A stretch of DNA of 64,000 nucleotides. Source: 2-02-FULL-48-14 sp041645035. Its GTDB lineage: Bacteria; Patescibacteriota; Gracilibacteria; UBA1369; 2-02-FULL-48-14. Below, piece after piece: positions 26,601 through 33,140 of this stretch; the stretch's first letter is position 1, and each line of letters starts with the position of its first letter. Both the position numbers and the translations under genes were made by a program. The notes below the pieces were generated by a model. That model saw only the letters and a program-made list of their open reading frames with translations, was not told the origin of the DNA and did not search any database. Location of the stretch: positions 1 to 64,000 of the forward strand of contig JBAZQU010000003.1 of NCBI GenBank assembly GCA_041645035.1, read 5' to 3'.

Positions 26601-27215
26601 TTATGCCACTTGGGCGATAACTCTTGTCGGGGCCGCTTCCGTATCGAATTTTGCCGGCAGAGCGACAATAGTAAAATCCGGACATCCTAACAGGCTCTCC
26701 AAATTCGTGAGATTTTCGATTATCAACACGTCTTTTCCTAAAAGTAATTTGTGGATGGCAAAAGGAGGTCGATCCGGACCCGGTGTATCCATACCAACCA
26801 GTTTTATTTGAAGTTCAATCATTTTCAGGGCGAAGGCTTCAGTGATTTCCGGATAAGATTCATAATACTCGGATGTGCCGAATTTTTTATAAAACCCCGT
26901 CATTATAAGGACAATCTCCCCCGGTGAAATTGTCTTTTCATCCAATAAATCAACGTCGATGGGCTTGCCCCGTGCATCAATGAGATGACCTTTCCCGAAA
27001 AAATATTCAGGCGAATATTCGGAGAGCCGCTTGCCATTTTTAAGCATGTGCAGCGGCGCATCCATATGGGTGCCAACGTGCATACCGGTTTTGACTTGAA
27101 AACCGTTGCAGCCGTCTTCATCAATAAAGGCAACTTGCTCCAGCTCCGATTCCGGATCGTCGGGATATACTGGCATAACTTTCTTAAACGTATGCGTGAG
27201 ATCGATATATTCCAT
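26601..27215 (-). CDS. Cyclase-family (kynurenine formamidase-like) hydrolase
   Basis: A 204-aa metal-dependent hydrolase of the cyclase family. The metal motif HVGTHMDAPLHMLKNGK has the HxGTHxDxPxH pattern; other marks are IDLTHTF at the start, GEIVLIMTGFY and VGMDTPGPD. Relatives hydrolyse N-formylkynurenine, amides or cyclic products; the specificity here cannot be told. It lies 18 bp after the deaminase gene in the accessory operon. Confidence 0.88.
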   Translation of the reverse strand: MEYIDLTHTFKKVMPVYPDDPESELEQVAFIDEDGCNGFQVKTGMHVGTHMDAPLHMLKNGKRLSEYSPEYFFGKGHLIDARGKPIDVDLLDEKTISPGEIVLIMTGFYKKFGTSEYYESYPEITEAFALKMIELQIKLVGMDTPGPDRPPFAIHKLLLGKDVLIIENLTNLESLLGCPDFTIVALPAKFDTEAAPTRVIAQVA

Positions 27216-27233
27216 AGGATGAGATAAAAATAA

Positions 27234-27632
27234 TTACACTTTGCTAAAGTCATCCCGGTAGGGAAGTAGTTCTTTCAGTTTTGCGGTTCTGTCTTTGCCA
27301 AGTATGACCTCTGTTTCCATATTACGTTTATCTATCTGACGTATAAACTCGCGACATCTACCGCAAGGATGCAAAACATGGACATTCCGTTTCTTGTCTT
27401 TCCAAACTGCAACAATCTTTTTGATTCTATATTCGCGCGCCGTAACCATAGCAGCGATGGCGGCGTGTTCGGCACAAAACCCCATGCCTGATATGGTATC
27501 AATGCAGACCCCGGTATAGACCTTGCCCTTGTCGGTAAGCAGAGCACAACCAACGTCGCCGGATGTGTTATCACCCATCTTTTTAGAATGCACGACAGAT
27601 GCCGCCAGTTTAATGAGTTTTTCGTTTGTCAT
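27234..27632 (-). CDS. Cytidine-deaminase-like zinc enzyme
   Basis: A 132-aa deaminase with the zinc motifs GFCAEHAAIAAM (Cys and catalytic Glu) and HPCGRCREFI. Usual CDA has CAE(R) with PCG.CRQ; the form here (CAEH, CGRCRE) also fits blasticidin-S-deaminase-like relatives, so cytidine as substrate is not certain. It lies 9 bp after the racemase gene and is the second gene of the operon. Confidence 0.88.
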   Translation of the reverse strand: MTNEKLIKLAASVVHSKKMGDNTSGDVGCALLTDKGKVYTGVCIDTISGMGFCAEHAAIAAMVTAREYRIKKIVAVWKDKKRNVHVLHPCGRCREFIRQIDKRNMETEVILGKDRTAKLKELLPYRDDFSKV

Positions 27633-27641
27633 ACATTTTAA

Positions 27642-28412
27642 TTATATGATGTCGGATTTATATTTTTTAAAATACATAGGGGAATTTTCTTCTTGCTCCA
27701 AAATTTCATTCCCTATTTTACCTATAGAGTATTGAACGGTTGCTTCTGCAAGAATTTCGACAGTGTCAAAAACTTCTATATCCATGTCTTCTTGCTTAAA
27801 CAGAATGGGCAAGTCAGTACAAGCGAGTACAACTGCTTTCGCTCCTTTAGACTTAAGGCGCTCAATAATTTGCTTCATTGCTTTTTTATCGGCATCAAGT
27901 TTGTGCCCTGCAAGAATGTTCATGATGATTTTTGTTAGACTTTCTTGGTCATTTTGATCTGGCAAAATCAATTTGATGTTATTTTTCTCAAAATCCTTTT
28001 CGTAACTTTTGTACTTAATTGTTGTTTCCGTGGCGAGAAAACCAACTTTTTTATAACCTTTTGCTTTGATTTTTTTTGCAGTTGCCAAAAAGATGCAGAT
28101 AAAAGGAATGGAAATTGATTTTGCCATTCCTGGATAAAAGTAGTGTGCTGTATTGCAGGGCATAACCATAAAATCTATTCCTATTGAATCAATTTTTTTA
28201 GCGCCTTTTACCAGTTGTGCGAGCGTTTCTTCGGGTTTCTCCAAGCCTTCAACAATGTTAGGAATTGGAAGGTTGTAAATAAATATTTCCGGATAATCAT
28301 CATCGTATTGAGCGCCGTACTGTTTTTGACACTGTTGAATTAGAGCATGATAAAAAATTGCCGTTGATTCCGGCCCCATGCCTCCCAATACTCCGATAAT
28401 TTTTTTCTTCAT
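27642..28412 (-). CDS. Aspartate/glutamate racemase-family protein
   Basis: A 256-aa cofactor-independent amino-acid racemase of the Asp/Glu/hydantoin superfamily. The two catalytic cysteines are in VMPCNTAHYF and VVLACTDLPIL; the start is IIGVLGGMGPESTAIFYH as in YgeA/aspartate racemases. It heads a seven-gene minus-strand operon whose intergenic gaps are 5-39 bp. Whether it serves D-Asp or D-Glu for peptidoglycan or salvage cannot be decided from sequence. Confidence 0.9.
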   Translation of the reverse strand: MKKKIIGVLGGMGPESTAIFYHALIQQCQKQYGAQYDDDYPEIFIYNLPIPNIVEGLEKPEETLAQLVKGAKKIDSIGIDFMVMPCNTAHYFYPGMAKSISIPFICIFLATAKKIKAKGYKKVGFLATETTIKYKSYEKDFEKNNIKLILPDQNDQESLTKIIMNILAGHKLDADKKAMKQIIERLKSKGAKAVVLACTDLPILFKQEDMDIEVFDTVEILAEATVQYSIGKIGNEILEQEENSPMYFKKYKSDII

Positions 28413-28444
28413 ATTGTTATTGTAAGAAGAAAATTCCCTTCAAC

Positions 28445-28458
28445 TCGTTTCTAAACGA
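28445..28458 (-). promoter_or_regulatory. Palindrome at the racemase operon promoter
   Basis: TCGTTT-CT-AAACGA is an inverted repeat 33 bp before the racemase ATG. On the minus strand TTGCTT, a 17-bp spacer and TAGAAA form a weak promoter whose -10 overlaps this palindrome, so it could be an operator. Confidence 0.4.
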
Positions 28459-28511
28459 AAATATCTCGTAAAGCAAGTGGAATTAGGTAAGGGGACTGGG
28501 TAAAACCTTCG

Positions 28512-28549
28512 AATAATTCAGGAATTTGTCAGAAAAATAGTGTTATTAT
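28512..28549 (+). promoter_or_regulatory. Recurring promoter-like motif, copy 1
   Basis: AATTCAGGAATTTGTCAGAA (within 28512-28535) followed by TATTAT at 28544-28549, exactly 17 bp after GGAATT (28521-28526). The same arrangement recurs at 29198-29235 and 58830-58864, each upstream of a plus-strand gene. Here it precedes the AbrB/MazF module. Confidence 0.65.
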
Positions 28550-28595
28550 GGGGGAACTTAATCTTTTAAATTTCTAAAAATAGTGTAAAGTAAAA

Positions 28596-28614
28596 AAGTA
28601 AAATAATTTTACTT
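28596..28614 (+). promoter_or_regulatory. Perfect 19-bp palindrome, likely antitoxin operator
   Basis: AAGTAAAATAATTTTACTT (9+1+9, no mismatch) ends 6 bp before the antitoxin ATG. AbrB- and MazE-type antitoxins bind palindromes at their own promoters, so this is the likely autoregulatory site. Confidence 0.7.
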
Positions 28615-28620
28615 CTACCT

Positions 28621-28872
28621 ATGGCCTCTTACCTCCTAACAGTGTCTCCGAAAGGACAGATAACCATTCCGGTGAGTGAACGCGAAAAATTTAAGTACCA
28701 AAAGTGCTTGCTTGAGGTAAAAAATAAAACCTTCACTTTAAAGCCGGTAGAAATAAGGGTAATTGAGGGAGATTTAGAGGATTTCGCAAAATTAGCGGAG
28801 CCCAGTTTTGAGTTTTGGGACAACCCTCAGGATGATATTTATCAAAATTACTATGAAAATTCAGCAAGGTGA
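28621..28872 (+). CDS. AbrB/SpoVT-type antitoxin
   Basis: An 83-aa protein. The first 50 residues are a swapped-hairpin AbrB DNA-binding domain (LLTVSPKGQITIPVSEREKFKY), and the acidic C-terminus (DLEDFAKLAEPSFEFWDNPQDDIY) is the likely toxin-wrapping tail. It overlaps the MazF-type toxin gene by 20 bp, typical of a coupled toxin-antitoxin pair. Confidence 0.88.
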   Translation: MASYLLTVSPKGQITIPVSEREKFKYQKCLLEVKNKTFTLKPVEIRVIEGDLEDFAKLAEPSFEFWDNPQDDIYQNYYENSAR

Positions 28873-29188
28873 TTTAGTACTTGTGCCCTTTCCCTACAGC
28901 GATCTTTCTTCTGTGAAGACTCGTCCGGCATTGGTAGTCTCAAATTCTAGCCTGAGAGGAGAGGATTGCATTCTGTGTGGAGTCACCAGCCAGCGGGGCA
29001 AGCAACCTCAGGTTGTTTTGGGTATGGGTGATCTTTTAAAAGGATCTTTACCTCTCACCTCTTATATTCGAGCGGATAAGATGATCAGTTTAAAAAAAGA
29101 CATTATTCGACGGGTGGTCGCGCAGATTTCCGGAAAAAAACAAGAGGAGGTTTTTAATAAAATTAGCGATCTGCTTTCGGTTGAGTAA
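28853..29188 (+). CDS. PemK/MazF-family endoribonuclease toxin
   Basis: A 111-aa MazF-like mRNA interferase. The start at 28853 (MKIQQGDLVLVPFPYSD) gives the standard N-terminus; upstream in-frame Mets run into the antitoxin gene. Characteristic pieces are SSVKTRPALVVSN, a G-rich beta hairpin and TSYIRADKMISLKKDIIRRVV with the conserved Asp/Lys. The pair is flanked on both sides by the recurring promoter-like motif. Confidence 0.9.
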   Translation: MKIQQGDLVLVPFPYSDLSSVKTRPALVVSNSSLRGEDCILCGVTSQRGKQPQVVLGMGDLLKGSLPLTSYIRADKMISLKKDIIRRVVAQISGKKQEEVFNKISDLLSVE

Positions 29189-29197
29189 AATTTTTCA

Positions 29198-29235
29198 AAT
29201 AATTCAGGAATTTGTCAGAAATTTCCTGTTAGCAT
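29198..29235 (+). promoter_or_regulatory. Recurring promoter-like motif, copy 2 (comEC)
   Basis: Shares a 24-nt identity with copy 1, including AATTCAGGAATTTGTCAGAA. TAGCAT at 29230-29235 lies 17 bp after GGAATT (29207-29212). The comEC ATG at 29242 is only 6 bp after the -10-like box, so a transcript from here would be leaderless. Confidence 0.65.
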
Positions 29236-29241
29236 GGTGGA

Positions 29242-30666
29242 ATGATACTTCCGCTTCTTTCCGCACTCAGTTTTTTTGCCGGGGTGCTGCTGGCGACTTT
29301 TAGTGATTGTGCCGTGCCGCAGTGGGCATGGATTTTAGTGGCGCTACTTTTCTTTAAGAAGAAGGGCGTGGCGATCATTCTTCTGGCGTTCTTTTTCGGA
29401 ATTTTAAGGGTGGGGATTTATGAAGACAGCCTGGCAAGTTCGTTTAAGGTGGGATGGGCCGAACTGGAAGGGGTGATTGTGGAGGAAGTGGATGTGCGCA
29501 GCGATCATCAAAAAATCACGGTGGAAACGGAGGCGGGGCTGGTGCTCGTGAAGGCGGGAGCTTACGAGAATTTGAGCTATGGCGACCACGTGAAAATTGC
29601 GGGTGAATTGGAACAGCCGGAAGCGGGTGATTCCTACGCGAATTATTTATTTCGATATGGGATTTTGTTTAGCATGGATAGGGCGAATGTAGAGGTGATT
29701 TCTGTGGCGGGATTTTCATTGCGCGGAGCTTTGTATGATTTTAAATCGATTGTGCAACGGCAGATCAATCGATTGTATTTTGAACCGGAAGCAAGCTTGG
29801 TTTCCGGGTTACTTTTGGGTAGCCGAAAGGGGATGAGCGAGGAACTCACGGCGGCGTTTCAGTCAGTGGGGCTCACGCACATCGTGGCGGTTTCCGGTTA
29901 CAATATTAGCCTGGTGATTTCGTGTATTTTTGCGTTGTTTTCTTTTTTGCCGATGAAGCGGCGAGTGATTTTGAGCGTGATTATGGTGGCACTGTTTGTT
30001 TTGTTTGTTGGCGCGTCGGCAGCGGCGGTGCGTGCGGGGATTATGGGAAGTCTTGGAATGTGGGCACTCTACACGGGGCGGCGGAGCCAGGCCTTTTTCG
30101 TATTGCTCTGGAGTGCGGTAGCGATGACATTGTGGAATCCGGCGATTCTGGCTTTTGATATTGGCTTCCAACTTTCTTTCGCATCCACCTTGGGCCTCCT
30201 GGTTTTTTCGCCAATGTTCGAAAAAGTGCTTCCGTTGAAAAAAGGGTTTTTGGCAGAATCATTATTCCTCACACTCAGCGCTCAAATTGCGACCTTTCCT
30301 TTTATAGTCTTTTATTTTGGACGCCTTTCCCTTATTTCTCCACTGGCAAATTTGGTGGTGGCTCCGCTGCTTCCTTTCTCCATGCTTTTTTCAGGACTTT
30401 CGCTGGTGGGCGGGATGCCTCTGGCGATTGTAGCGAGTATTTATTTAAAAGGAATTATTCTCAGCACCAGATTGCTCGCTAAAGTGCCGTACGCAGACGT
30501 GCCTCTCACGCTTAGTCTGCAGGGCTTTTTATTTATCTTGTTTTTACTTTCTTTTTTGGTGCTTCTTTTCTATAAATCCAGACTGGTGCGAGCCTTTGTT
30601 CGCGAAGGCGAGGGATTTTTTTCCAAGGTTCCACCCCCTCAATCAGAAATGCGTGAGACACAATGA
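29242..30666 (+). CDS. comEC: ComEC/Rec2 DNA-uptake channel protein
   Basis: A 474-aa membrane protein of the competence ComEC family, which moves single-stranded DNA across the inner membrane. It has N-terminal helices and a small OB-like extracellular domain (DUF4131, about 65-150). The core follows with LVSGLLLGSRKGMSEELTAAFQSVGLTHIVAVSGYNISLV and about ten membrane helices. The C-terminal metallo-beta-lactamase domain found in many ComEC proteins is absent. The last about 45 codons overlap a methyltransferase gene on the other strand by 134 bp. Confidence 0.93.
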   Translation: MILPLLSALSFFAGVLLATFSDCAVPQWAWILVALLFFKKKGVAIILLAFFFGILRVGIYEDSLASSFKVGWAELEGVIVEEVDVRSDHQKITVETEAGLVLVKAGAYENLSYGDHVKIAGELEQPEAGDSYANYLFRYGILFSMDRANVEVISVAGFSLRGALYDFKSIVQRQINRLYFEPEASLVSGLLLGSRKGMSEELTAAFQSVGLTHIVAVSGYNISLVISCIFALFSFLPMKRRVILSVIMVALFVLFVGASAAAVRAGIMGSLGMWALYTGRRSQAFFVLLWSAVAMTLWNPAILAFDIGFQLSFASTLGLLVFSPMFEKVLPLKKGFLAESLFLTLSAQIATFPFIVFYFGRLSLISPLANLVVAPLLPFSMLFSGLSLVGGMPLAIVASIYLKGIILSTRLLAKVPYADVPLTLSLQGFLFILFLLSFLVLLFYKSRLVRAFVREGEGFFSKVPPPQSEMRETQ

Positions 30667-31096
30667 GCGCACCCGGTTTGAGTTGCGGCAAAAGGTACTT
30701 CTTCATGCGTTTCATGGAATGAGTGAGCAAATAGCAAAAAATTACGTCGGCGTCGCTGAGATCTTTTTTCCAAAAATTACCGAATTTTAATTTGGCTTTG
30801 CTGCGCCACCAAAAGAGGCTAAGAAATTTGGACCAGGCCCAGACGAGTGGAGAGAATTCGTAACCCACTGCATCCACACCGTATTGTTTGGAAGCGGCGT
30901 GTACCAAGCGGCCGTCGCCACTACCGAGATCATAAATTTTCATACCCGGTTTGAGTTCCACCGCTTTCAGCATGCGCTCCACCTGAGCCATTTCAGTAGG
31001 TACAAAAGGTGCGCCCGCTATCATGGCGTAGCAAGTGGGAATAATTAAAATGGCATAAATAAGAAATTCAAGAGGAGAAATGTTGGGTAGAGTCAT
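30533..31096 (-). CDS. Membrane-anchored SAM-dependent methyltransferase
   Basis: A 187-aa protein with one N-terminal membrane helix (about 8-28) and a class I methyltransferase core: motif I KIYDLGSGDGRLVHAASK, an acidic residue at the end of strand 2 (VGYEFSP) and DADVIFCYLL. Related small proteins in CPR and other bacteria methylate proteins or unknown targets. Its 3' end overlaps comEC by 134 bp on the opposite strand; both C-termini there look plausible but low in complexity. Confidence 0.82.
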   Translation of the reverse strand: MTLPNISPLEFLIYAILIIPTCYAMIAGAPFVPTEMAQVERMLKAVELKPGMKIYDLGSGDGRLVHAASKQYGVDAVGYEFSPLVWAWSKFLSLFWWRSKAKLKFGNFWKKDLSDADVIFCYLLTHSMKRMKKYLLPQLKPGALIVSHAFLIEGVEPWKKIPRLREQRLAPVWIYRKEAPKKKVKTR

Positions 31097-31124
31097 TGCG
31101 GTGGAGAAAAAACAGAGCTAAGAT
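31096..31124 (+). promoter_or_regulatory. Promoter for the 31.1-31.6 kb membrane genes
   Basis: TTGCGG (31096-31101), 17-bp spacer, TAAGAT (31119-31124), 17 bp before an ATG at 31141. It overlaps the start of the divergent methyltransferase gene. Confidence 0.6.
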
Positions 31125-31140
31125 ACAGTAAAGATCCGCC

Positions 31141-31257
31141 ATGTACTACCTCATTCTTACTGCGTTAGTCATTGTCGGATTTCCTTATATCCTTAGCCTC
31201 CTTCACGCATGTTGTTCTTCAAAAGTAAAACGCTCTCACATCGTCAGACGGCCATGA
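31141..31257 (+). CDS. Possible 38-aa membrane peptide
   Basis: ATG at 31141 opens MYYLILTALVIVGFPYILSL, one membrane helix, followed by a basic tail. It ends at TGA 31257 and overlaps the start of the next gene in another frame. A good promoter lies 17 bp upstream, so the ATG is plausible as a translated start. I recognise no family. Confidence 0.35.
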   Translation: MYYLILTALVIVGFPYILSLLHACCSSKVKRSHIVRRP

Positions 31258-31613
31258 TCGGTTTTGTACTCGCAGCAATTTCGCTGCTTAGCATGGGTAT
31301 TATTACTTATGTTTTTCCGCATCTTGGAACATGGTTGAATAATAACGGAGTAGTGCAAATGGATCTTTTCCTTTTGGTTTTCTTTGTGATTATCCTTTTG
31401 GCCGTTCAAGGATTACTGCTGTTTGGTTTTCCTCTTTATTACGCGCAAGACAAGAAAACTCACATGACCGGGTTCCAGATTCTAATTTATACTTTGATGT
31501 GGATGGTGGGCTTGGTTCTACTTTGTGCTTTGATTATGGTAGAGCTTTATAAGCAAGACACTTACACCCTGGATGAGTTGAGCCCGAGCAGCACCGTGGA
31601 AGTGAGTGAGTAA
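31209..31613 (+). CDS. Small membrane protein with three helices
   Basis: A 134-aa protein with three hydrophobic helices (about 15-36, 48-72 and 90-114) and an acidic Ser-rich tail (LDELSPSSTVEVSE). I recognise no family. The start may be 31209 or the internal Met at 31254 (MIGFVLAAIS). A strong intrinsic terminator follows 18 bp after the stop. Confidence 0.65.
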   Translation: MLFFKSKTLSHRQTAMIGFVLAAISLLSMGIITYVFPHLGTWLNNNGVVQMDLFLLVFFVIILLAVQGLLLFGFPLYYAQDKKTHMTGFQILIYTLMWMVGLVLLCALIMVELYKQDTYTLDELSPSSTVEVSE

Positions 31614-31631
31614 AATGAAATAGTTAAAAAA

Positions 31632-31657
31632 AGAGCCGCCCGAGGGCGGCTCTTTTT
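31632..31657. terminator. Bidirectional intrinsic terminator
   Basis: AGAGCCGCCC and GGGCGGCTCT form a perfect 10-bp stem with a two-base apical spacer, preceded by a run of A and followed by TTTTT. It separates two converging genes and can end transcription in both directions. Confidence 0.93.
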
Positions 31658-31673
31658 AGTTTGACCAAAGGAA

Positions 31674-31871
31674 TTAAGACTTCTTGAGCATAGGAAGTCC
31701 GGTTCGTTTGTTCTCGGTCACCTTGTATCCGGCTGGGAGACCAGCAATCGCATCAGCCTTTTCTTTGCGAGCAAAGTAATAAATTTGTTGCTTGCGTCCT
31801 CCGCGGAGGGTTACCATTTTTCCGTGAAGGAAATAGGTTTGACCTTTGCTGTTTGTGACTGTGTAAGCCAT
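31674..31871 (-). CDS. Small conserved CPR-type protein (65 aa)
   Basis: A 65-aa basic protein (YFLHGKMVTLRGGRKQQIYY, then LPAGYKVTENKRTGLPMLKK). I recall near-identical small proteins from several CPR lineages with the LRGGRKQ-IYYF core and the GYKV.EN.RTGLP.LKK ending; their function is unknown. The Lys/Arg-rich composition suits nucleic-acid or ribosome binding (inference). It has its own promoter containing a palindrome and shares a bidirectional terminator. Confidence 0.75.
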   Translation of the reverse strand: MAYTVTNSKGQTYFLHGKMVTLRGGRKQQIYYFARKEKADAIAGLPAGYKVTENKRTGLPMLKKS

Positions 31872-31902
31872 AAACGTTTGGGGTTAGGGTTAAACTGAGT
31901 CG

Positions 31903-31931
31903 ATTATAGTAACCTGTTATCAGGTTGGGAA
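31903..31931 (-). promoter_or_regulatory. Promoter with palindrome in the spacer
   Basis: Minus-strand TATAAT (31903-31908) lies 31 bp before the 65-aa gene, with a weak TTCCCA -35 at 17 bp. The inverted repeat AACCTG-TTAT-CAGGTT (31911-31926) fills the spacer, the position of a repressor site. Confidence 0.65.
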
Positions 31932-31970
31932 GCGCATCGCCTTGCTAAATCGATAGACTGTGGTCTTTTT

Positions 31971-31986
31971 CAGGTTAGCCAACCTG
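31971..31986. repeat. Second CAGGTT/AACCTG palindrome
   Basis: CAGGTT-AGCC-AACCTG, 60 bp from the first AACCTG/CAGGTT palindrome and with the half-sites in the opposite order. It lies between the promoter of the 65-aa gene and that of tRNA-Glu. Confidence 0.5.
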
Positions 31987-32036
31987 TGAAATAGGCCTTC
32001 CTTTTTGGAACTTTTATTGGGCTTTTATCTTCACTA

Positions 32037-32064
32037 TTGACTTCAAAAGGCTTCTCAATATACT
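32037..32064 (+). promoter_or_regulatory. tRNA-Glu promoter
   Basis: TTGACT (32037-32042), 16-bp spacer, TATACT (32059-32064), 56 bp before the mature tRNA 5' end. Confidence 0.75.
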
Positions 32065-32120
32065 GAACTAGCTCTTTTAAAGCCCAGCTTTTTTAGGGCA
32101 AACTGGGTTTCGCCCAGGGA

Positions 32121-32195
32121 GGTCCCATCGTCTAACGGTTAGGACAACAGGTTTTCATCCTGTAAATCGGAGTTCGACTCTCCGTGGGATCACCA
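32121..32195 (+). tRNA. tRNA-Glu (UUC)
   Basis: A full cloverleaf. Acceptor GGTCCCA pairs with TGGGATC (one G-T pair). The D-arm contains TAACGGTTAGGA, the anticodon stem ACAGG/CCTGT holds loop TTTTCAT with anticodon TTC, and the T-arm is CGGAG-TTCGACT-CTCCG. The 3' CCA is encoded. The T-loop and anticodon assign it to Glu. GluRS is also encoded in this window. Confidence 0.97.
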
Positions 32196-32261
32196 TACTA
32201 TCGTTTTATATTTTCTCATGCCTCCGGAGGGTGCTATAGTGACCCTACCTTCACCACATTT

Positions 32262-33140
32262 ATGAAAAAAATCGCTATTCTTCTTCTTGCACTCTTCCTT
32301 TTGGCCGGATGTAGTTCTTTCCAATCTTCCCAAAGCGGAGAATTTTCTTCTTCTGGCGTACCTGCTCCGGAATACGACATGATGACGGAGAATTCCGTTA
32401 CCGCGGATAGGTCCATGATGGAGAGTGAGTCGATAGTGGCGCAGGATGAAAGTGGTTATGTGGAAGGAGTGGAACAAAAGGTGATTAAGACGGGGACGCT
32501 GGCTTTGCATATGGAAAGTGTCCAAGAAGGGGTGGAACTTATTAAGACCAAAGTGGCCGAGTGGGGCGGTGATACTATAAATTCAAATGTGACCCGTTAT
32601 GACAACTCTTATTATGCAGACATGACGGTGCGTGTGCCGTCCGAACAGTTTGATAGTGCTATGAGTGGCTTGAAGGAGTTAGCCCTTTACGTGAGCAGCG
32701 AATACACCAATGCAGACAATATTACCGAGGCCTATATGGACTTGGAGGCGCGCCTTAATAACTTAAAGGAAGAGGAGCAACAGTACCTGGCAATCTTGGA
32801 TAAAGCGGTAACGGTAGAGGAGATCCTGCAGGTCACGGACTACCTTTCCACGGTTCGTTACGAAATTGAAAGTGCTGAAGGACAACTCAAATATTACGAT
32901 AGCAATGTGGACTACTCCACGATTAGTCTCGCGTTGACTGAAGATGAAAGTGTCGCAGCCGCTCAGGAGGCTTGGCTACCGTTGAGCACTTTCCGTGAGG
33001 CCCTGAGTGAATGGGTGGTTTTCCTTCAAGGCTTAACCGACTCCGTTATTTATCTAGCAATCTTTGGGTGGCCGGTCCTGGTTCTTATCCTGATCGTTTC
33101 GGTTTGGAGACGTCGTCATCACGCGAAGAGGCATAAATAA
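32262..33140 (+). CDS. DUF4349 lipoprotein
   Basis: A 292-aa lipoprotein. The signal peptide with lipobox LLAGC ends at about residue 16, and the start at 32262 is set by it. The DUF4349 domain (about 75-285) has VIKTGTLALHMESVQEG, MTVRVPSEQFDSAM, ARLNNLKEEEQQYLAIL and a coiled-coil region, ending in a membrane helix (WPVLVLILIVSVW) and a basic tail. The role of the family is unknown. A -10-like TATAGT (32235-32240) lies 22 bp before the ATG. Its 3' end overlaps nth by 87 bp on the other strand. Confidence 0.87.
   Translation: MKKIAILLLALFLLAGCSSFQSSQSGEFSSSGVPAPEYDMMTENSVTADRSMMESESIVAQDESGYVEGVEQKVIKTGTLALHMESVQEGVELIKTKVAEWGGDTINSNVTRYDNSYYADMTVRVPSEQFDSAMSGLKELALYVSSEYTNADNITEAYMDLEARLNNLKEEEQQYLAILDKAVTVEEILQVTDYLSTVRYEIESAEGQLKYYDSNVDYSTISLALTEDESVAAAQEAWLPLSTFREALSEWVVFLQGLTDSVIYLAIFGWPVLVLILIVSVWRRRHHAKRHK

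Noticed and set aside
31954..32120. Second tRNA or small RNA before tRNA-Glu
   Set aside because: No cloverleaf or T-loop sequence; the region holds only promoter boxes and palindromes.
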